Positions 1 to 7,840 are shown, counted from the stretch's first letter. The stretch: 33,059 nt of DNA from Streptomyces sp. I05A-00742 (GCF_013055795.1 NZ_JABETO010000045.1:1-33059), one strand, 5' to 3'. The notes: generated from the letters alone by a model not told the origin. Made by a program: numbers and translations.

Positions 1-15
1 ATAGGGAACCAACGG

Positions 16-71
16 GGCTCCTGTGCCGGTTGGTTGAGACTTCGAACACCTCACTCAACGGCACGGGAGCC
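16..71. repeat. Imperfect inverted repeat, possible terminator
   Basis: Arms at 16-38 and 50-71 (GGCTCCTGTGCCGGTTGG... against the complement of ...CGGCACGGGAGCC) pair with a few mismatches around an 11-nt loop. It lies downstream of the leftward operon that ends at 156, so it may end that transcript. The arms also look like paired insertion-sequence ends, but no transposase is visible. Function is inferred only. Confidence 0.5.
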
Positions 72-155
72 TCGTGCGTTGCGGGCGCCGCAACCCTCAC
101 CCGATCAGTGGCCACGCTGAAAAAGCTCAGTATTTGATCCTGAAGTGATCACGTA

Positions 156-1040
156 CTACCTCTTCGATACCCACTCATAGCATTCGCTCTCCAGTTCCCA
201 AACGGCTTCGTCGATGTCTTTTTCATCTGCGTCAGGAAATTGCCCCTGGAGGACATCGCGAGCTTCGTATGGCTCGCTCCTGAGCAACCGGTATTCGTTT
301 TCACATCCGTCATCTGGCATGTTCTCTGCTTCGTAGTGTTGCCGGAACCAGTCGATCATTCGGTCTGGCGAAACGTATGTTTCAGGCAAGATGCGCTGCA
401 GGGCCTCCAGGAGGTTGCTTGCGAGAGCAGCGACATCTCCGTCAATGCGGAATCCATGAGCGATTCTATTTCTAGCGTCTGACGCGACCAGGAGGATCTC
501 ATAAATATCGTACGAGATGAGGCCAAGGCTTTGCGCCATGGCTACAAGTTGCTTGGGCGATCGCACCGCGCGGCGTTCTGAGATGGAGTCGTAGTCATCC
601 GCAGTCGCTTGCTGGATCATCTGATCAAGAGTCACCTCGGCCGCAGCCCACGCCAGCAGCAAGGCAGCGCCGGGGTCTACCGCCTGTACTGCTCTCGCCC
701 TAGACGTGATCTCGTCAGCCTGTTCGCGGCTGACCCGCTTTGCGGGTGGCGTTCCTAGCCAATGAAATTCAAGTTTCCAGTTAGGAAGGCGATCGATTAC
801 TCCGACCAACTTTTCCAGCTGTACTGCTTGTTCGTGATCTGAAGAGTCGGCTCCGCCCTTGAGTTCGACGACGATCGTTTCGTCGCCCTTTCGTAGGATC
901 AGATCTGGCCTGAGTCTGCGAACCTCGCTGGGAATCGAGGAGGTGTCTTCTCGGGAGATCACCGAGTAGCCGCGAGCTCCATAGTCCGAAATGAGCTCTC
1001 GCAGCTTGACCCAGTCCTGTCCGCTAGATTCTCGGTTCAC
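156..1040 (-). CDS. PD-(D/E)XK nuclease with C-terminal HEPN-like motif
   Basis: The 294-aa protein starts with a restriction-endonuclease-like core: P45-D46 (RPDLIL) followed by E59-x-K61 (VVELKG), the classic PD...ExK metal-binding set, resembling the AHJR-like nuclease group. After a linker, an all-helical region (about 122-225) carries R190-N-x3-H195 (ARNRIAHGF), the R-N-x-x-x-H signature of HEPN ribonucleases and HEPN-like proteins. The C-terminal 70 residues are acidic. Its ATG overlaps the stop of the upstream RusA-like gene (ATGA), so the two are translationally coupled. The pair lies next to a Tn7-like right end and is read as cargo. A defence role is inferred; DNA or RNA cleavage is not shown. 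No membrane segment or signal peptide is visible. Confidence 0.72.
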   Translation of the reverse strand: MNRESSGQDWVKLRELISDYGARGYSVISREDTSSIPSEVRRLRPDLILRKGDETIVVELKGGADSSDHEQAVQLEKLVGVIDRLPNWKLEFHWLGTPPAKRVSREQADEITSRARAVQAVDPGAALLLAWAAAEVTLDQMIQQATADDYDSISERRAVRSPKQLVAMAQSLGLISYDIYEILLVASDARNRIAHGFRIDGDVAALASNLLEALQRILPETYVSPDRMIDWFRQHYEAENMPDDGCENEYRLLRSEPYEARDVLQGQFPDADEKDIDEAVWELESECYEWVSKR

Positions 1041-1444
1041 GGGAGCTCCTGTTCGTCTGGCGGGTCTTCGATCTTGATATGGACGAACGGGCCGCTAGAC
1101 ATGAATCCGCTTGCGAGGGCTTCGCTGAGTCCGAAAACTCGGAACGAGGCTTTTACGTCACGCACCCCAGCCCGAATGTCGGTGATCTGGGCATCGTCCT
1201 CGTAGACGACGCCGATCAGAGCATCCTGGATGGGCTTCAGCATGTTGTCGGTGTCCAGCGGGGCATCGACGTGGAAGAAGGTGATGCTCGCCAGGACCTT
1301 CTGGGTCAAGGGTGGATCGCCGGCGGGCCAGGCGGCTCTCGCTGCGCGTTCCGCCTCGGCCTTCCAGCGCCGCTTCCGGCTGCTCGAGCCCTGCACGGAC
1401 GCGGGCACTCCGAGGACCACGACGTCCCAGGGTAGTTGCGGCAT
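1037..1444 (-). CDS. RusA-like Holliday-junction resolvase family protein
   Basis: With the start at 1444 the protein has 135 residues, close to RusA size. It shows the family signature: D64-x-D66-N with K70 (PLDTDNMLKP) followed by D83-D84 (VVYEDDAQI), matching the three catalytic aspartates and the lysine of E. coli RusA. The frame stays open upstream to 1543, but that extension looks unlike the family and has no good ribosome site. The stop overlaps the start of the downstream PD-(D/E)XK/HEPN gene by 4 nt, so they form an operon. RusA proteins are usually phage or prophage junction-cutting enzymes; here the gene reads inward from a Tn7-like right end, so it is probably transposon cargo. 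The start is uncertain, the family assignment fairly firm. Confidence 0.75.
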   Translation of the reverse strand: MPQLPWDVVVLGVPASVQGSSSRKRRWKAEAERAARAAWPAGDPPLTQKVLASITFFHVDAPLDTDNMLKPIQDALIGVVYEDDAQITDIRAGVRDVKASFRVFGLSEALASGFMSSGPFVHIKIEDPPDEQELP

Positions 1445-1633
1445 AGCCGCAGCGAGCCGACGTTCACTCGAATGGCGGTTCAAGGTCGGCGCTCGCGCCT
1501 CTGGTGCGCGGTTCCATGGTCGGCCTCTGTTAGACGCAGCCACTTGCAGTTGGCCGCGCTTGGACTGATCGCGACGCAGTTCTTGTGGGACTCGGTCATT
1601 TCACTGTGCAGGTGCGGCGGGAAACCGTCAGAT

Positions 1634-1668
1634 GCGCTGGGAACGGACAACTATCGCCGCAAGTCACA
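1634..1668. mobile_element. Diverged right end of a second Tn7-like element
   Basis: Read on the reverse strand from 1668, this begins TGTGACTTGCGGCGATAG and aligns without gaps to the right end of the neighbouring element (TGTGACTTCCAGCGTTAG...), with about 25 of 35 positions matching, including the terminal TGTGACTT and an inner CAGCGC. It abuts the shared ACGGC at 1669-1673. The simplest reading is that DNA left of 1669 belongs to a related element inserted at the same target. Confidence 0.75.
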
Positions 1669-1673
1669 ACGGC
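1669..1673. repeat. Target-site duplication, left copy (ACGGC)
   Basis: ACGGC directly precedes the terminal TGTGAC of the element and is repeated exactly at 9018-9022 after the other end. Five-base duplications are characteristic of Tn7-like transposition. Confidence 0.9.
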
Positions 1674-1805
1674 TGTGACTTCCAGCGTTAGTTGTCACCA
1701 GTGACCGCACTTGACCTGGGCCGTTCGCCCCCAGTTTCAGGGCTTTCTGTCACCAGATTCACGCGGTAGTTGTCACTTCCGGCCACTTCTCAGCCCAGTT
1801 GTCAC
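1674..1805. promoter_or_regulatory. Left transposon end with repeated TnsB-type sites
   Basis: After the terminal repeat, the octamer GTTGTCAC occurs at 1692-1699, 1769-1776 and 1798-1805, with a variant CTGTCACC at 1747-1754. Such arrays are the binding sites of TnsB in Tn7-like ends. They lie directly upstream of tnsA, so TnsB binding could also repress the transposase operon (inference). Confidence 0.8.
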
Positions 1806-1838
1806 CAGGTTCGGAGACTGGGCCGCTGGCGGCGCTTG

Positions 1839-2717
1839 ATGATGATCGTGTGGTGGCGTGAACGGAGCACACTCCCCCGTACAGCCGCCGTCTTCAGCTG
1901 CGGTGTGGGGCGGTGGTCTGTGGTCGCACAGTTGCCGGTGGGAGGACCTGCTCGTCCCGGTGTCGTGGCGCCAGGCAAGGACGGGCTCGTCCTGGGGCCG
2001 GAGTGGACCCGTCGCTGGACTGCGACCTGGCGGACAGCGGGTAACGAGGTGTCGTGCACCGTGCGGGACCTGGCCCACACGTCCATGGCGGCCGGCACGC
2101 CGGTGCGCTGGTTCTCCTGGCGCCGGGCTCAACGGCACCGTCCCGGCCTTCAGTTCCTTGTCAGCACCGGTCGCCATCACGGGACCGAGAGCCTGGAGGA
2201 GGCCCGCCTGCTCCTGACCCTCGACTTCGCGGCAGATCTCGTCGATGTGCTGTCGCAGCCCATGCGGCTACGGTTCGACACCGCGGCCGGGCGCCGGGGA
2301 CACATCCCGGACTTCCTGGCGGTGACCAGGACCGGCATCTGGCTGATCGACGTACGGCCGCAGGCGCTGATCGCACCGGAGGACCTGGAGGCGTTCGCGG
2401 CGGCCGCCGAGGTCGCACTGGCCTGCGGCTGGCACTACACCGTCGCGGCGGGCTGGAGGGAGCATGCTGCCGCTGCGGTCGATGTCTTCTCCTCTCAGCG
2501 GCGGTCTTTGTCCGACCCTTTGGGGCTGCGGCCGGCGCTGGTGGCGGCGGCCCACGACGGCGGCACGTTCGGCCAGCTTGCGGACACCACCCGATTTCCG
2601 CCGCTGGCCCGTGCTCAGCTTCTGCATCTGCTCTGGCATCGGCGCCTGGGATCCGACCTGTCTCGGCCCTTCGGCGACCGGTCTCTGGTGATCAACCCCG
2701 TCCGGGAGAAGCGATGA
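1839..2717 (+). CDS. tnsA: TnsA-like transposase endonuclease subunit
   Basis: TnsA makes the 5'-strand cuts at the transposon ends, working with TnsB. The nuclease core is visible as SLEEARLLL (catalytic Glu), HIPDFLAV (Asp) and WLIDVRP, where the usual Gln/Glu-x-Lys motif reads Asp-Val-Arg. The C-terminal third is helical and probably contacts TnsC. Starting at ATG 1839 (or the adjacent ATG 1842) gives about 292 residues. The frame stays open to a TTG at 1770, but that start lies inside a TnsB-type site, so a downstream start is preferred. The stop overlaps the tnsB start (ATGA). The Lys-to-Arg change at the third active-site position is worth noting; I believe related actinobacterial copies share it, so it need not mean inactivity. 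Confidence 0.87.
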   Translation: MMIVWWRERSTLPRTAAVFSCGVGRWSVVAQLPVGGPARPGVVAPGKDGLVLGPEWTRRWTATWRTAGNEVSCTVRDLAHTSMAAGTPVRWFSWRRAQRHRPGLQFLVSTGRHHGTESLEEARLLLTLDFAADLVDVLSQPMRLRFDTAAGRRGHIPDFLAVTRTGIWLIDVRPQALIAPEDLEAFAAAAEVALACGWHYTVAAGWREHAAAAVDVFSSQRRSLSDPLGLRPALVAAAHDGGTFGQLADTTRFPPLARAQLLHLLWHRRLGSDLSRPFGDRSLVINPVREKR

Positions 2718-4981
2718 GGACGGCCGCTGTCCTGGAACTCTCGCCAGGGGCGTCCCTGGTGCTGGACGGCAGGGAATGGACGGTCGAACGCCGGGAGCCG
2801 GAGCTCGGCCGGGTCCATCTGGTCCGTGACGACGGCACCCGGCAGCCGGTGACCTTCCGTTTCCTGGCCAACCATCCCAACTGCCGTCCCTCGTCCCGGA
2901 CCGCAGCCCAGGGCTCCGGCCGGGGCCGCCAGCCGAAGACCGCGCAGGACCTGGAGCCGGGGCGGCGGGAGGTTGCAGCCTGTCGTCTGGCACATCTCCT
3001 GGAGGTGGAGACCGGCTTCCGCAGCGGCGATCCGCTGCGTCCCGGGCCAGGCGAGCCCAAGCCAGAGTACGACCCGGCCACCTCCACGCTGACCGCCCGT
3101 CGGCACGCAAAGGTGGCCGAACTGGCGGCGATGGACCGGCAGCAGGCGAGGCTGCTGGGCCTGGACCGGGTCGGCTACCGCACGCTGATCCGCTGGGACC
3201 GCCGTCGCCGCGAAGCCGGGCTGATGGGCTGCGCGGACGAGCGATGGCTGCGCGAGAGCGGAGGGCATCCCAGCGTCACCGAGGAGATCCGGGAGGCAAT
3301 CTTCGCAGTCCGCGCGGAGACCCTGCACCGGTCGAAGGTGACCATGCGGACCCGGGCTCGCATGATCCACCAGTACGTACGCGAGACCTTCCCCGGCCGG
3401 GACATCGCCGTCCCCAGCTACCAAACTCTGTGGTTGGTCTGGCGCGAGTGGTTCGGACCAGGCGGATCCCGTCAGCGCTACGCGCGCTCAGCCGAACTGC
3501 CGTCGAAGAACGGACACGTTCTCGTCCACCGGCCCGGCCAGGTGGTCGCGCTCGACACCACGGTGCTGCCCGTGATGGTCCGCGAGAGCGTGTTCGGCAA
3601 CCCGGTGAAGTGCCATCTCACCCTCGCCATGGACGTGCACACCCACTCCCTTTGCGCCTTCCGTCTCACCCTGGTCTCCGACCAGTCGGTGGACGTCGCG
3701 ATGCTGCTGCGGGACGTGATGCTGCCGCTGCCCATGCGGGCCGACTGGGGCGAAGAACTGGAGTGGCCCTACACGGGTCTGCCCGCCGCGGTGGTCGCCG
3801 AGTTCGCCGGGCACAAGGTCGCCGGCCTTCCGTTCTTCGCCCCGGAGACCGTGACCACGGACCATGGGGCTGTTTACCGCAACCACCACCTGGTCGACGT
3901 CCAGCGGGTGCTCGGCTGCAACATCCTGCCCAGCCGTGTCCTGCGTCCCACCGACAAGTCCGCCTGCGAGCGGGCCTTCGGCGCGATCAGGTCGCTGCTG
4001 TTCGAGCAGTTGCCGGGCTACACCGGCGTCGACCCGGCCGACCGCGGGGCAGATCCGGAGGGCGACGCGGTGCTGACCATCGACGAGATGGAGCACGTGA
4101 TCGCTACCTGGATCGTTGCCGTCTGGCAGCGGCGCAGGCTCGGCGAGTACGCGCCCAGCTGGGATCCCGGAGGCGACCACAGCCCCAACTCGTTGTTCGC
4201 CGCCTCATTCGCCCAGGCCGGCTTCGCCATGGAGATCCCTTCACCGGAGCTGTTCTACGAGCTGCTGCCTGTCCACTACGTCCGCAAGATCGATGCTCGG
4301 CGCGGGGTGAAGATCCGCGGACTTTGGTATGACGCGCCGGTTCTGGACCCCTACCGGGGCCAACGCTCGGCCCGTGGCGGACAGCACAAGGGCGAGTGGG
4401 TCATCCGCCGGGATCCCAGAGACCGCCGCGGTGTGTTCTTCCAGGACCCGCTCACCCACGGCTGGCACCGGCTGCCCTGGACCGGGCTGCCGCCCGACGG
4501 GCAAGCCCCCGCCTTCGGTGATGCACGCGTGCGCGAACTGCTCAAGAAAGCCGAAGCCTGTGGTCTGCGGCCTCGCACAGATGATGAACTCCTGGAAGTC
4601 CTGCTGGAATTGCTCGGCTCCCGCATCCCGGTGAGCCAGTGGAAGACCCGGATGCCGAAGTCCGCGCGGACCGAGCACGCCCGTGAGGTCGTGCAGGCCG
4701 CAGCCTCGCAGGCTGACCGGCCGCCGGAAAAACCAGCACCTCAGCCCGTCGCGGCTGCTGCTGCCGGGGAGACGGTGGTCACCCCCTTGCACTGGCCGGA
4801 GAGGAAGCTTCAGGCCGCGCAGAGCATCGACAGCCACCGCCGGCATCGCCGTGAACAGGCTGTCCGGGGCCGGCCGGAGCCACCGCCCCCGCTGGGTGAG
4901 GCATACCGGCAACGGGATCTGTTTCTCCTGCCCGAGGAGGACGAGAAAGAGGGTGGTCATGGCGGACCGAACGCCGGATGA
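2714..4981 (+). CDS. tnsB: TnsB-like DDE transposase (rve integrase core)
   Basis: This 755-aa protein binds the end repeats and joins the 3' ends to the target. The catalytic triad is D281 (VVALDTT), D383 (TVTTDHGAVYRN) and E419 (KSACERAFGAIRS), giving DD(35)E spacing as in Tn7 TnsB, Tn5053 TniA and Mu MuA. The first 250 residues hold helix-turn-helix-like DNA-binding regions (around RVGYRTLIRWDRRRREAG). A Mu-type beta-barrel region follows the core (GVKIRGLWYDAP), and the C-terminal tail of about 100 residues is Pro/Ala/Gln-rich, where Tn7-like TnsB proteins contact TnsC. ATG 2714 overlaps the tnsA stop by 4 nt, and tnsC starts 23 nt before the tnsB stop, indicating a tightly coupled operon. 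All catalytic residues are intact. Confidence 0.95.
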   Translation: MRTAAVLELSPGASLVLDGREWTVERREPELGRVHLVRDDGTRQPVTFRFLANHPNCRPSSRTAAQGSGRGRQPKTAQDLEPGRREVAACRLAHLLEVETGFRSGDPLRPGPGEPKPEYDPATSTLTARRHAKVAELAAMDRQQARLLGLDRVGYRTLIRWDRRRREAGLMGCADERWLRESGGHPSVTEEIREAIFAVRAETLHRSKVTMRTRARMIHQYVRETFPGRDIAVPSYQTLWLVWREWFGPGGSRQRYARSAELPSKNGHVLVHRPGQVVALDTTVLPVMVRESVFGNPVKCHLTLAMDVHTHSLCAFRLTLVSDQSVDVAMLLRDVMLPLPMRADWGEELEWPYTGLPAAVVAEFAGHKVAGLPFFAPETVTTDHGAVYRNHHLVDVQRVLGCNILPSRVLRPTDKSACERAFGAIRSLLFEQLPGYTGVDPADRGADPEGDAVLTIDEMEHVIATWIVAVWQRRRLGEYAPSWDPGGDHSPNSLFAASFAQAGFAMEIPSPELFYELLPVHYVRKIDARRGVKIRGLWYDAPVLDPYRGQRSARGGQHKGEWVIRRDPRDRRGVFFQDPLTHGWHRLPWTGLPPDGQAPAFGDARVRELLKKAEACGLRPRTDDELLEVLLELLGSRIPVSQWKTRMPKSARTEHAREVVQAAASQADRPPEKPAPQPVAAAAAGETVVTPLHWPERKLQAAQSIDSHRRHRREQAVRGRPEPPPPLGEAYRQRDLFLLPEEDEKEGGHGGPNAG

Positions 4982-6125
4982 GAGCGGGATCGTCCCTTTC
5001 CTGCGGGCGGGGCCGCCGCCGGACCGGACTAGGGTCGAGGGCTGGCAGCAGTGGCGGGAACGGCGGAACACGTTCATCCCGGCACCGCGGCTTTCCGCAG
5101 AGGAGTACGCGGCGATGAGCCCGAGGCGCCGGGTTCTGCACGACCTGCACCGGACGGCGACGCACGTGAACATGGGGCTGCTGGAGACCCCGATGAGCGC
5201 GAAGGTCACCAAACTGATGCGCGGGCGGCTGCGGAACAACGCGCTGAACTTCGAGCCGGGAACCCGTGACGGGCTGGTGATCAGCGGTGGCAGCTACCTC
5301 GGAAAAACGGAGACCGTCTGCGACGCCGCAGCCACGTTCGAGATGTTGTGGCGGGACCTGCACCGGCAGCTGCTGCCTGGCCCCGTCCCGGGCACGCGGG
5401 ATCTGTTCGCGCCCGTCGCCTACTGCCGCACCCCAGTGCGGGCAACCCCGAAGGGATTGTGCGCGGCCATCCTGGACTTCTACGGGGCGCCGCTGCCGAA
5501 GACGCTGAACGGCATGGTCCGCGCGGTGCGGAACTCGTTGCGGGACCACCAGACCACGGCCTTGCTGCTGGACGACATCACCAGGCTCCGCCTTCACCGC
5601 GAGGACGACCAGGACACGCTCGACCTTGTCCGAGAGCTGATGGATCTCAACGTCACGCTGGTGCTGATCGGTGTCAACATCCCCAGGTCCGGACTGCTGC
5701 GGAGCGGCTGTCCCGATCCCCGCACCGGACAGTGGATCTTCTCGCCGGTCAAGTCCGGCAAGAGCTTCAATCCGTCGGCCGCCACGCAGACCGAGCGCCG
5801 TTTCGATCTGGTCGACCTCGATCCGTTCGACTACGACACTGCCGAGGGAATGACCGCGTTCGTCCAGCATCTGGCGGGCATCGAGGACGGGTTGCGGCTG
5901 CTGCGGGCCCGTCCTGGAATGCTCACCGAAGGCGAGATGCCGGAGTACCTGTTCCGCCGCACTCGCGGAATCGTCGGGCTCCTCAAACGGCTGATCGAGG
6001 ACGGGTGCACCGAGGCGATGGAGTCGGGGGCCGAGGAGCTAACCGACGCCGTTCGGCCTCAACGTCGATCACCTGTGCCAGTTCAGAAGTGGCCGAGTGG
6101 GGCCGGGCTTCGGGCCAGGTCATGA
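4959..6125 (+). CDS. tnsC: TnsC-like AAA+ ATPase with displaced C-terminus
   Basis: TnsC is the ATP-dependent regulator that couples target choice by TniQ to the transposase. Walker A is G110-GSYLGKT-117 and Walker B is LLLDD (D205-D206), followed by sensor-like VLIGVN. The start ATG 4959 lies inside tnsB. Native sequence appears to run to about V365 (EELTDAV). The remaining 23 residues (RPQRRSPVPVQKW...) read antisense through the 3' end of tniQ and look non-native. The expected tail, rich in acidic and Arg/Lys residues and ending FDDRGGSAADG, is found on the opposite strand at 6998-7162. The ATPase core is complete, but the C-terminal contact region is replaced, so function is doubtful. Confidence 0.88.
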   Translation: MADRTPDESGIVPFLRAGPPPDRTRVEGWQQWRERRNTFIPAPRLSAEEYAAMSPRRRVLHDLHRTATHVNMGLLETPMSAKVTKLMRGRLRNNALNFEPGTRDGLVISGGSYLGKTETVCDAAATFEMLWRDLHRQLLPGPVPGTRDLFAPVAYCRTPVRATPKGLCAAILDFYGAPLPKTLNGMVRAVRNSLRDHQTTALLLDDITRLRLHREDDQDTLDLVRELMDLNVTLVLIGVNIPRSGLLRSGCPDPRTGQWIFSPVKSGKSFNPSAATQTERRFDLVDLDPFDYDTAEGMTAFVQHLAGIEDGLRLLRARPGMLTEGEMPEYLFRRTRGIVGLLKRLIEDGCTEAMESGAEELTDAVRPQRRSPVPVQKWPSGAGLRARS

Positions 6126-7005
6126 AGATCAGAGCGACGACGCCGCGGAGGTCCTGGAAGTACTGCGGGGTGGGAGTGATCCACCCGACGCTGCTGACCT
6201 GTCCGGGACCGTCCGGGGAAAGGAACGAAAGGTACTTCCTTTGCAGCGCGAAGAGGGCATCTCGTGATCGGGGGTCCTTGAGCGTCGGCTCGCTGTCCCT
6301 GGGAGCCTGGATGAGGTCGGCTCCGCAGGCCGGGCTCACCGCCCGGAGCTTTCCTGGCTGCGGAGTCGCTCTGCACTGGAGCGGATGCAGTTCGCTGTCC
6401 CGTGGACGGGCGATGAGGTCGTTGCTGTGGCGGTTCTGGGCCGGCTCTCCGCAGTGGTGGCAGTGGCGGCGGAGGAACCGTTCGTGGCGAGGGCAGCAGA
6501 AGACCGGCGGGAGCCACCAGAGCCGGCGCCAGGCTCCGCCGAGATGCTGCTGGATCTCCGAGCCGTCTCCCGCAAGGCAGTCCGGGCAGTACTGGGTTCG
6601 CGTTGTCAGCACCCAGGGGTTGTTGTGATGCAGGCGCCCGGTGCTGAAGGTGTCCCGGCTTCGGTAGACGTTCCGGCCCCGGTAGTTGGGGTTCAGAGGA
6701 CCGTAACGGCTCCCGAGTGAGGGCAGCAGCAGGCCGGCTGTCTCCTGGCGCGACAGACGGGTGCTTCGACAGAAGGCGGCAATGTCCGGTTCGCTCAGGC
6801 TGACCGCGCAAGAGAGCGGGATGCGGATGAGGGTGGTCCTGTCCTTCCGGCTGCTGGGAAGCCCTGTGTGGAGGACGAGCGGGCCCGGGCCGATACTCAG
6901 CCGGTAGGACAGCCGCAGCAGGAATCCGGGCAGTGACTCATCCTCCAGCGGATCTAGGCTCCGCGGCAACAGCCGCATGGCCGACAGCCCGGGCGGCTCA
7001 GCCAT
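5983..7005 (-). CDS. tniQ: TniQ-family target-selection protein, C-terminus altered
   Basis: TniQ/TnsD proteins recognise the target and recruit TnsC. The N-terminal TniQ domain starts RSLDPLEDESLPGFLLRLSY, and zinc-binding cysteines follow: C140-x2-C143 (QYCPDC), C170-C171-x2-H174 and C182-x2-C185 (HCHHCG). ATG 7005 is preceded about 10 nt upstream by GGAGGGA on the minus strand. This start overlaps the stop of an incomplete minus-strand reading frame by 8 nt (ATGGCTGA), the arrangement expected if tnsC had once ended there. The last residues (about 27, PTPSPRCTRPRSAV at the very end) are antisense to tnsC and probably not native. A candidate for the missing C-terminal part is encoded at 7156-7518 on the other strand. 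The zinc domain is intact, the C-terminal region is not. Confidence 0.88.
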   Translation of the reverse strand: MAEPPGLSAMRLLPRSLDPLEDESLPGFLLRLSYRLSIGPGPLVLHTGLPSSRKDRTTLIRIPLSCAVSLSEPDIAAFCRSTRLSRQETAGLLLPSLGSRYGPLNPNYRGRNVYRSRDTFSTGRLHHNNPWVLTTRTQYCPDCLAGDGSEIQQHLGGAWRRLWWLPPVFCCPRHERFLRRHCHHCGEPAQNRHSNDLIARPRDSELHPLQCRATPQPGKLRAVSPACGADLIQAPRDSEPTLKDPRSRDALFALQRKYLSFLSPDGPGQVSSVGWITPTPQYFQDLRGVVALIFMTWPEARPHSATSELAQVIDVEAERRRLAPRPPTPSPRCTRPRSAV

Positions 7006-7161
7006 CGGCCGCGCTCCCTCCGCGGTCATCGAAGACGCTGTTGCGCCCCTTCTTGCGAGTCTTCCGAGCAGGGACAGGGACACACTGGGGAACTTCGCGT
7101 ACCTCACCGGCTGTTGGGTCGCGGTCGTCGAGGTTGCCCAGTTTGATTTCGATCGTTGACA
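6054..7161. other. Probable inverted segment carrying tnsC tail and tniQ
   Basis: Flipping this segment would place, in one direction, tnsABC, the tnsC tail, tniQ and the tniQ tail, the usual gene order. At the left breakpoint tnsC loses homology-like sequence after DAV. At the right breakpoint a coding-like plus-strand frame begins with no credible start. A short imperfect inverted match spans both breakpoints: TCAACGTCGATC at 6059-6070 and, on the reverse strand, TCAACGATCGA at 7159-7149. The exact joints are uncertain by several bases, since a crossover inside that match does not restore frame perfectly. Confidence 0.7.
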
Positions 7162-7162
7162 G
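6998..7162 (-). pseudogene. tnsC: Detached 3' fragment of tnsC
   Basis: A minus-strand frame of about 54 codons (STIEIKLGNLDDRDPTAGEV ... RKKGRNSVFDDRGGSAADG) has strongly coding base use but no start. Its TGA overlaps the tniQ ATG by 8 nt. Joined to tnsC after V365 it would give a typical basic, disordered TnsC tail. I interpret it as the original tnsC end, separated by inversion. Confidence 0.7.
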
Positions 7163-7518
7163 CAACCCCGGGTGAGCTGCTCCTCCGTCGTGGCGCACAA
7201 CACCGGCAGAACCTGCGTTCGACCGCATACACCGACCCTCCGGACGACCTCGTCGTCACCGGCGCCGTCCTCGAAATCGCGGACCGCATGCTCGGCTCGC
7301 CCAACGAAGACGCCGCAGCCGAGTTCCTTATCCCCCTCGCCGACGAGGCCACACGGATCCACCAGCCGATCAGCTACCCCCTTCGCAACCCCTGCGGCGC
7401 ATCGACTCCGCTCCTGGTCGTCCTCGGCTACCGCCCCAAGAACGGCCGAAGCCGATGCGACGTCATCCAGGCCGTCGCGGAAGGACGCGCCACCCGCGCG
7501 ACGGATAGTTGTGACTGA
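7156..7518 (+). pseudogene. tniQ: Probable detached 3' fragment of tniQ
   Basis: This frame (about 120 codons, e.g. LEIADRMLGSPNEDAAAEF and PISYPLRNPCGASTP) has strong Streptomyces-like codon bias but begins only at a TTG without a ribosome site. Its first coding-like residues (ATPGELLLRRGAQHRQ) follow naturally on the last native TniQ residues (ELAQVIDVEA). It is therefore read as the C-terminal region of TniQ left behind by inversion. The alternative is the remains of an unrelated cargo gene, because TniQ C-termini are poorly conserved and I could not align it. Confidence 0.6.
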
Positions 7519-7806
7519 GCACTTCAGCTGGCGAGTTGAGCGTTGTGGTACGCGAGCGAGCCGATTTCGCCCCGCCACGCAAGCTCGCGCCACCCGAATC
7601 GACCGAGACGCCGCAGCCCAACCCACCCGGGGCATGGCGCATGAGCAGACAGGGCTCACGTGTCGGGGTGTCGTTGAGGCTCCGCGTCAGGCCGGGCCGA
7701 CGATGCACGCTCGTGGCCCTTCGGGTCAGCCAGGCACTTCCACGGGACGTCGCCCTGGCCGGGGTCGAGGGCAAGACCTTGAGGTGCCTTGAGCGCACAC
7801 GGCCTA
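7519..7806. other. Gene-poor stretch inside the transposon
   Basis: No convincing gene is seen. A plus-strand frame at 7536-7850 starting with TTG has composition unlike its neighbours, no clear ribosome site, and reads through the terminator at 7807-7829. The stretch may be decayed cargo. A single GTTGTGAC resembling an end repeat occurs near 7509. Confidence 0.45.
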
Positions 7807-7829
7807 GGGGCGGCTATGACAGCCGCCCC
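7807..7829 (-). terminator. Hairpin terminator of the small membrane-protein gene
   Basis: GGGGCGGCT (7807-7815) and AGCCGCCCC (7821-7829) form a perfect 9-bp stem with a 5-nt loop, 11 nt past the stop of the minus-strand gene at 7841. There is no U-tract, which is common in high-GC actinobacteria. Confidence 0.7.
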
Positions 7830-7840
7830 CAGAGCAGCTA

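Noticed and set aside
1770..1838. Upstream extension of tnsA to a TTG at 1770
   Set aside because: The codon lies inside a TnsB-type repeat, has no ribosome site, and the added residues look non-coding.
2054..2713. Large open extension upstream of tnsB
   Set aside because: It is antiphase to tnsA; the ATG at 2714 overlapping the tnsA stop is the natural start.
7006..7659. Long upstream extension of tniQ on the minus strand
   Set aside because: The frame is open by chance; GGAGGGA plus ATG at 7005 and the TniQ domain start define the gene, and another minus-strand frame fits coding use better here.
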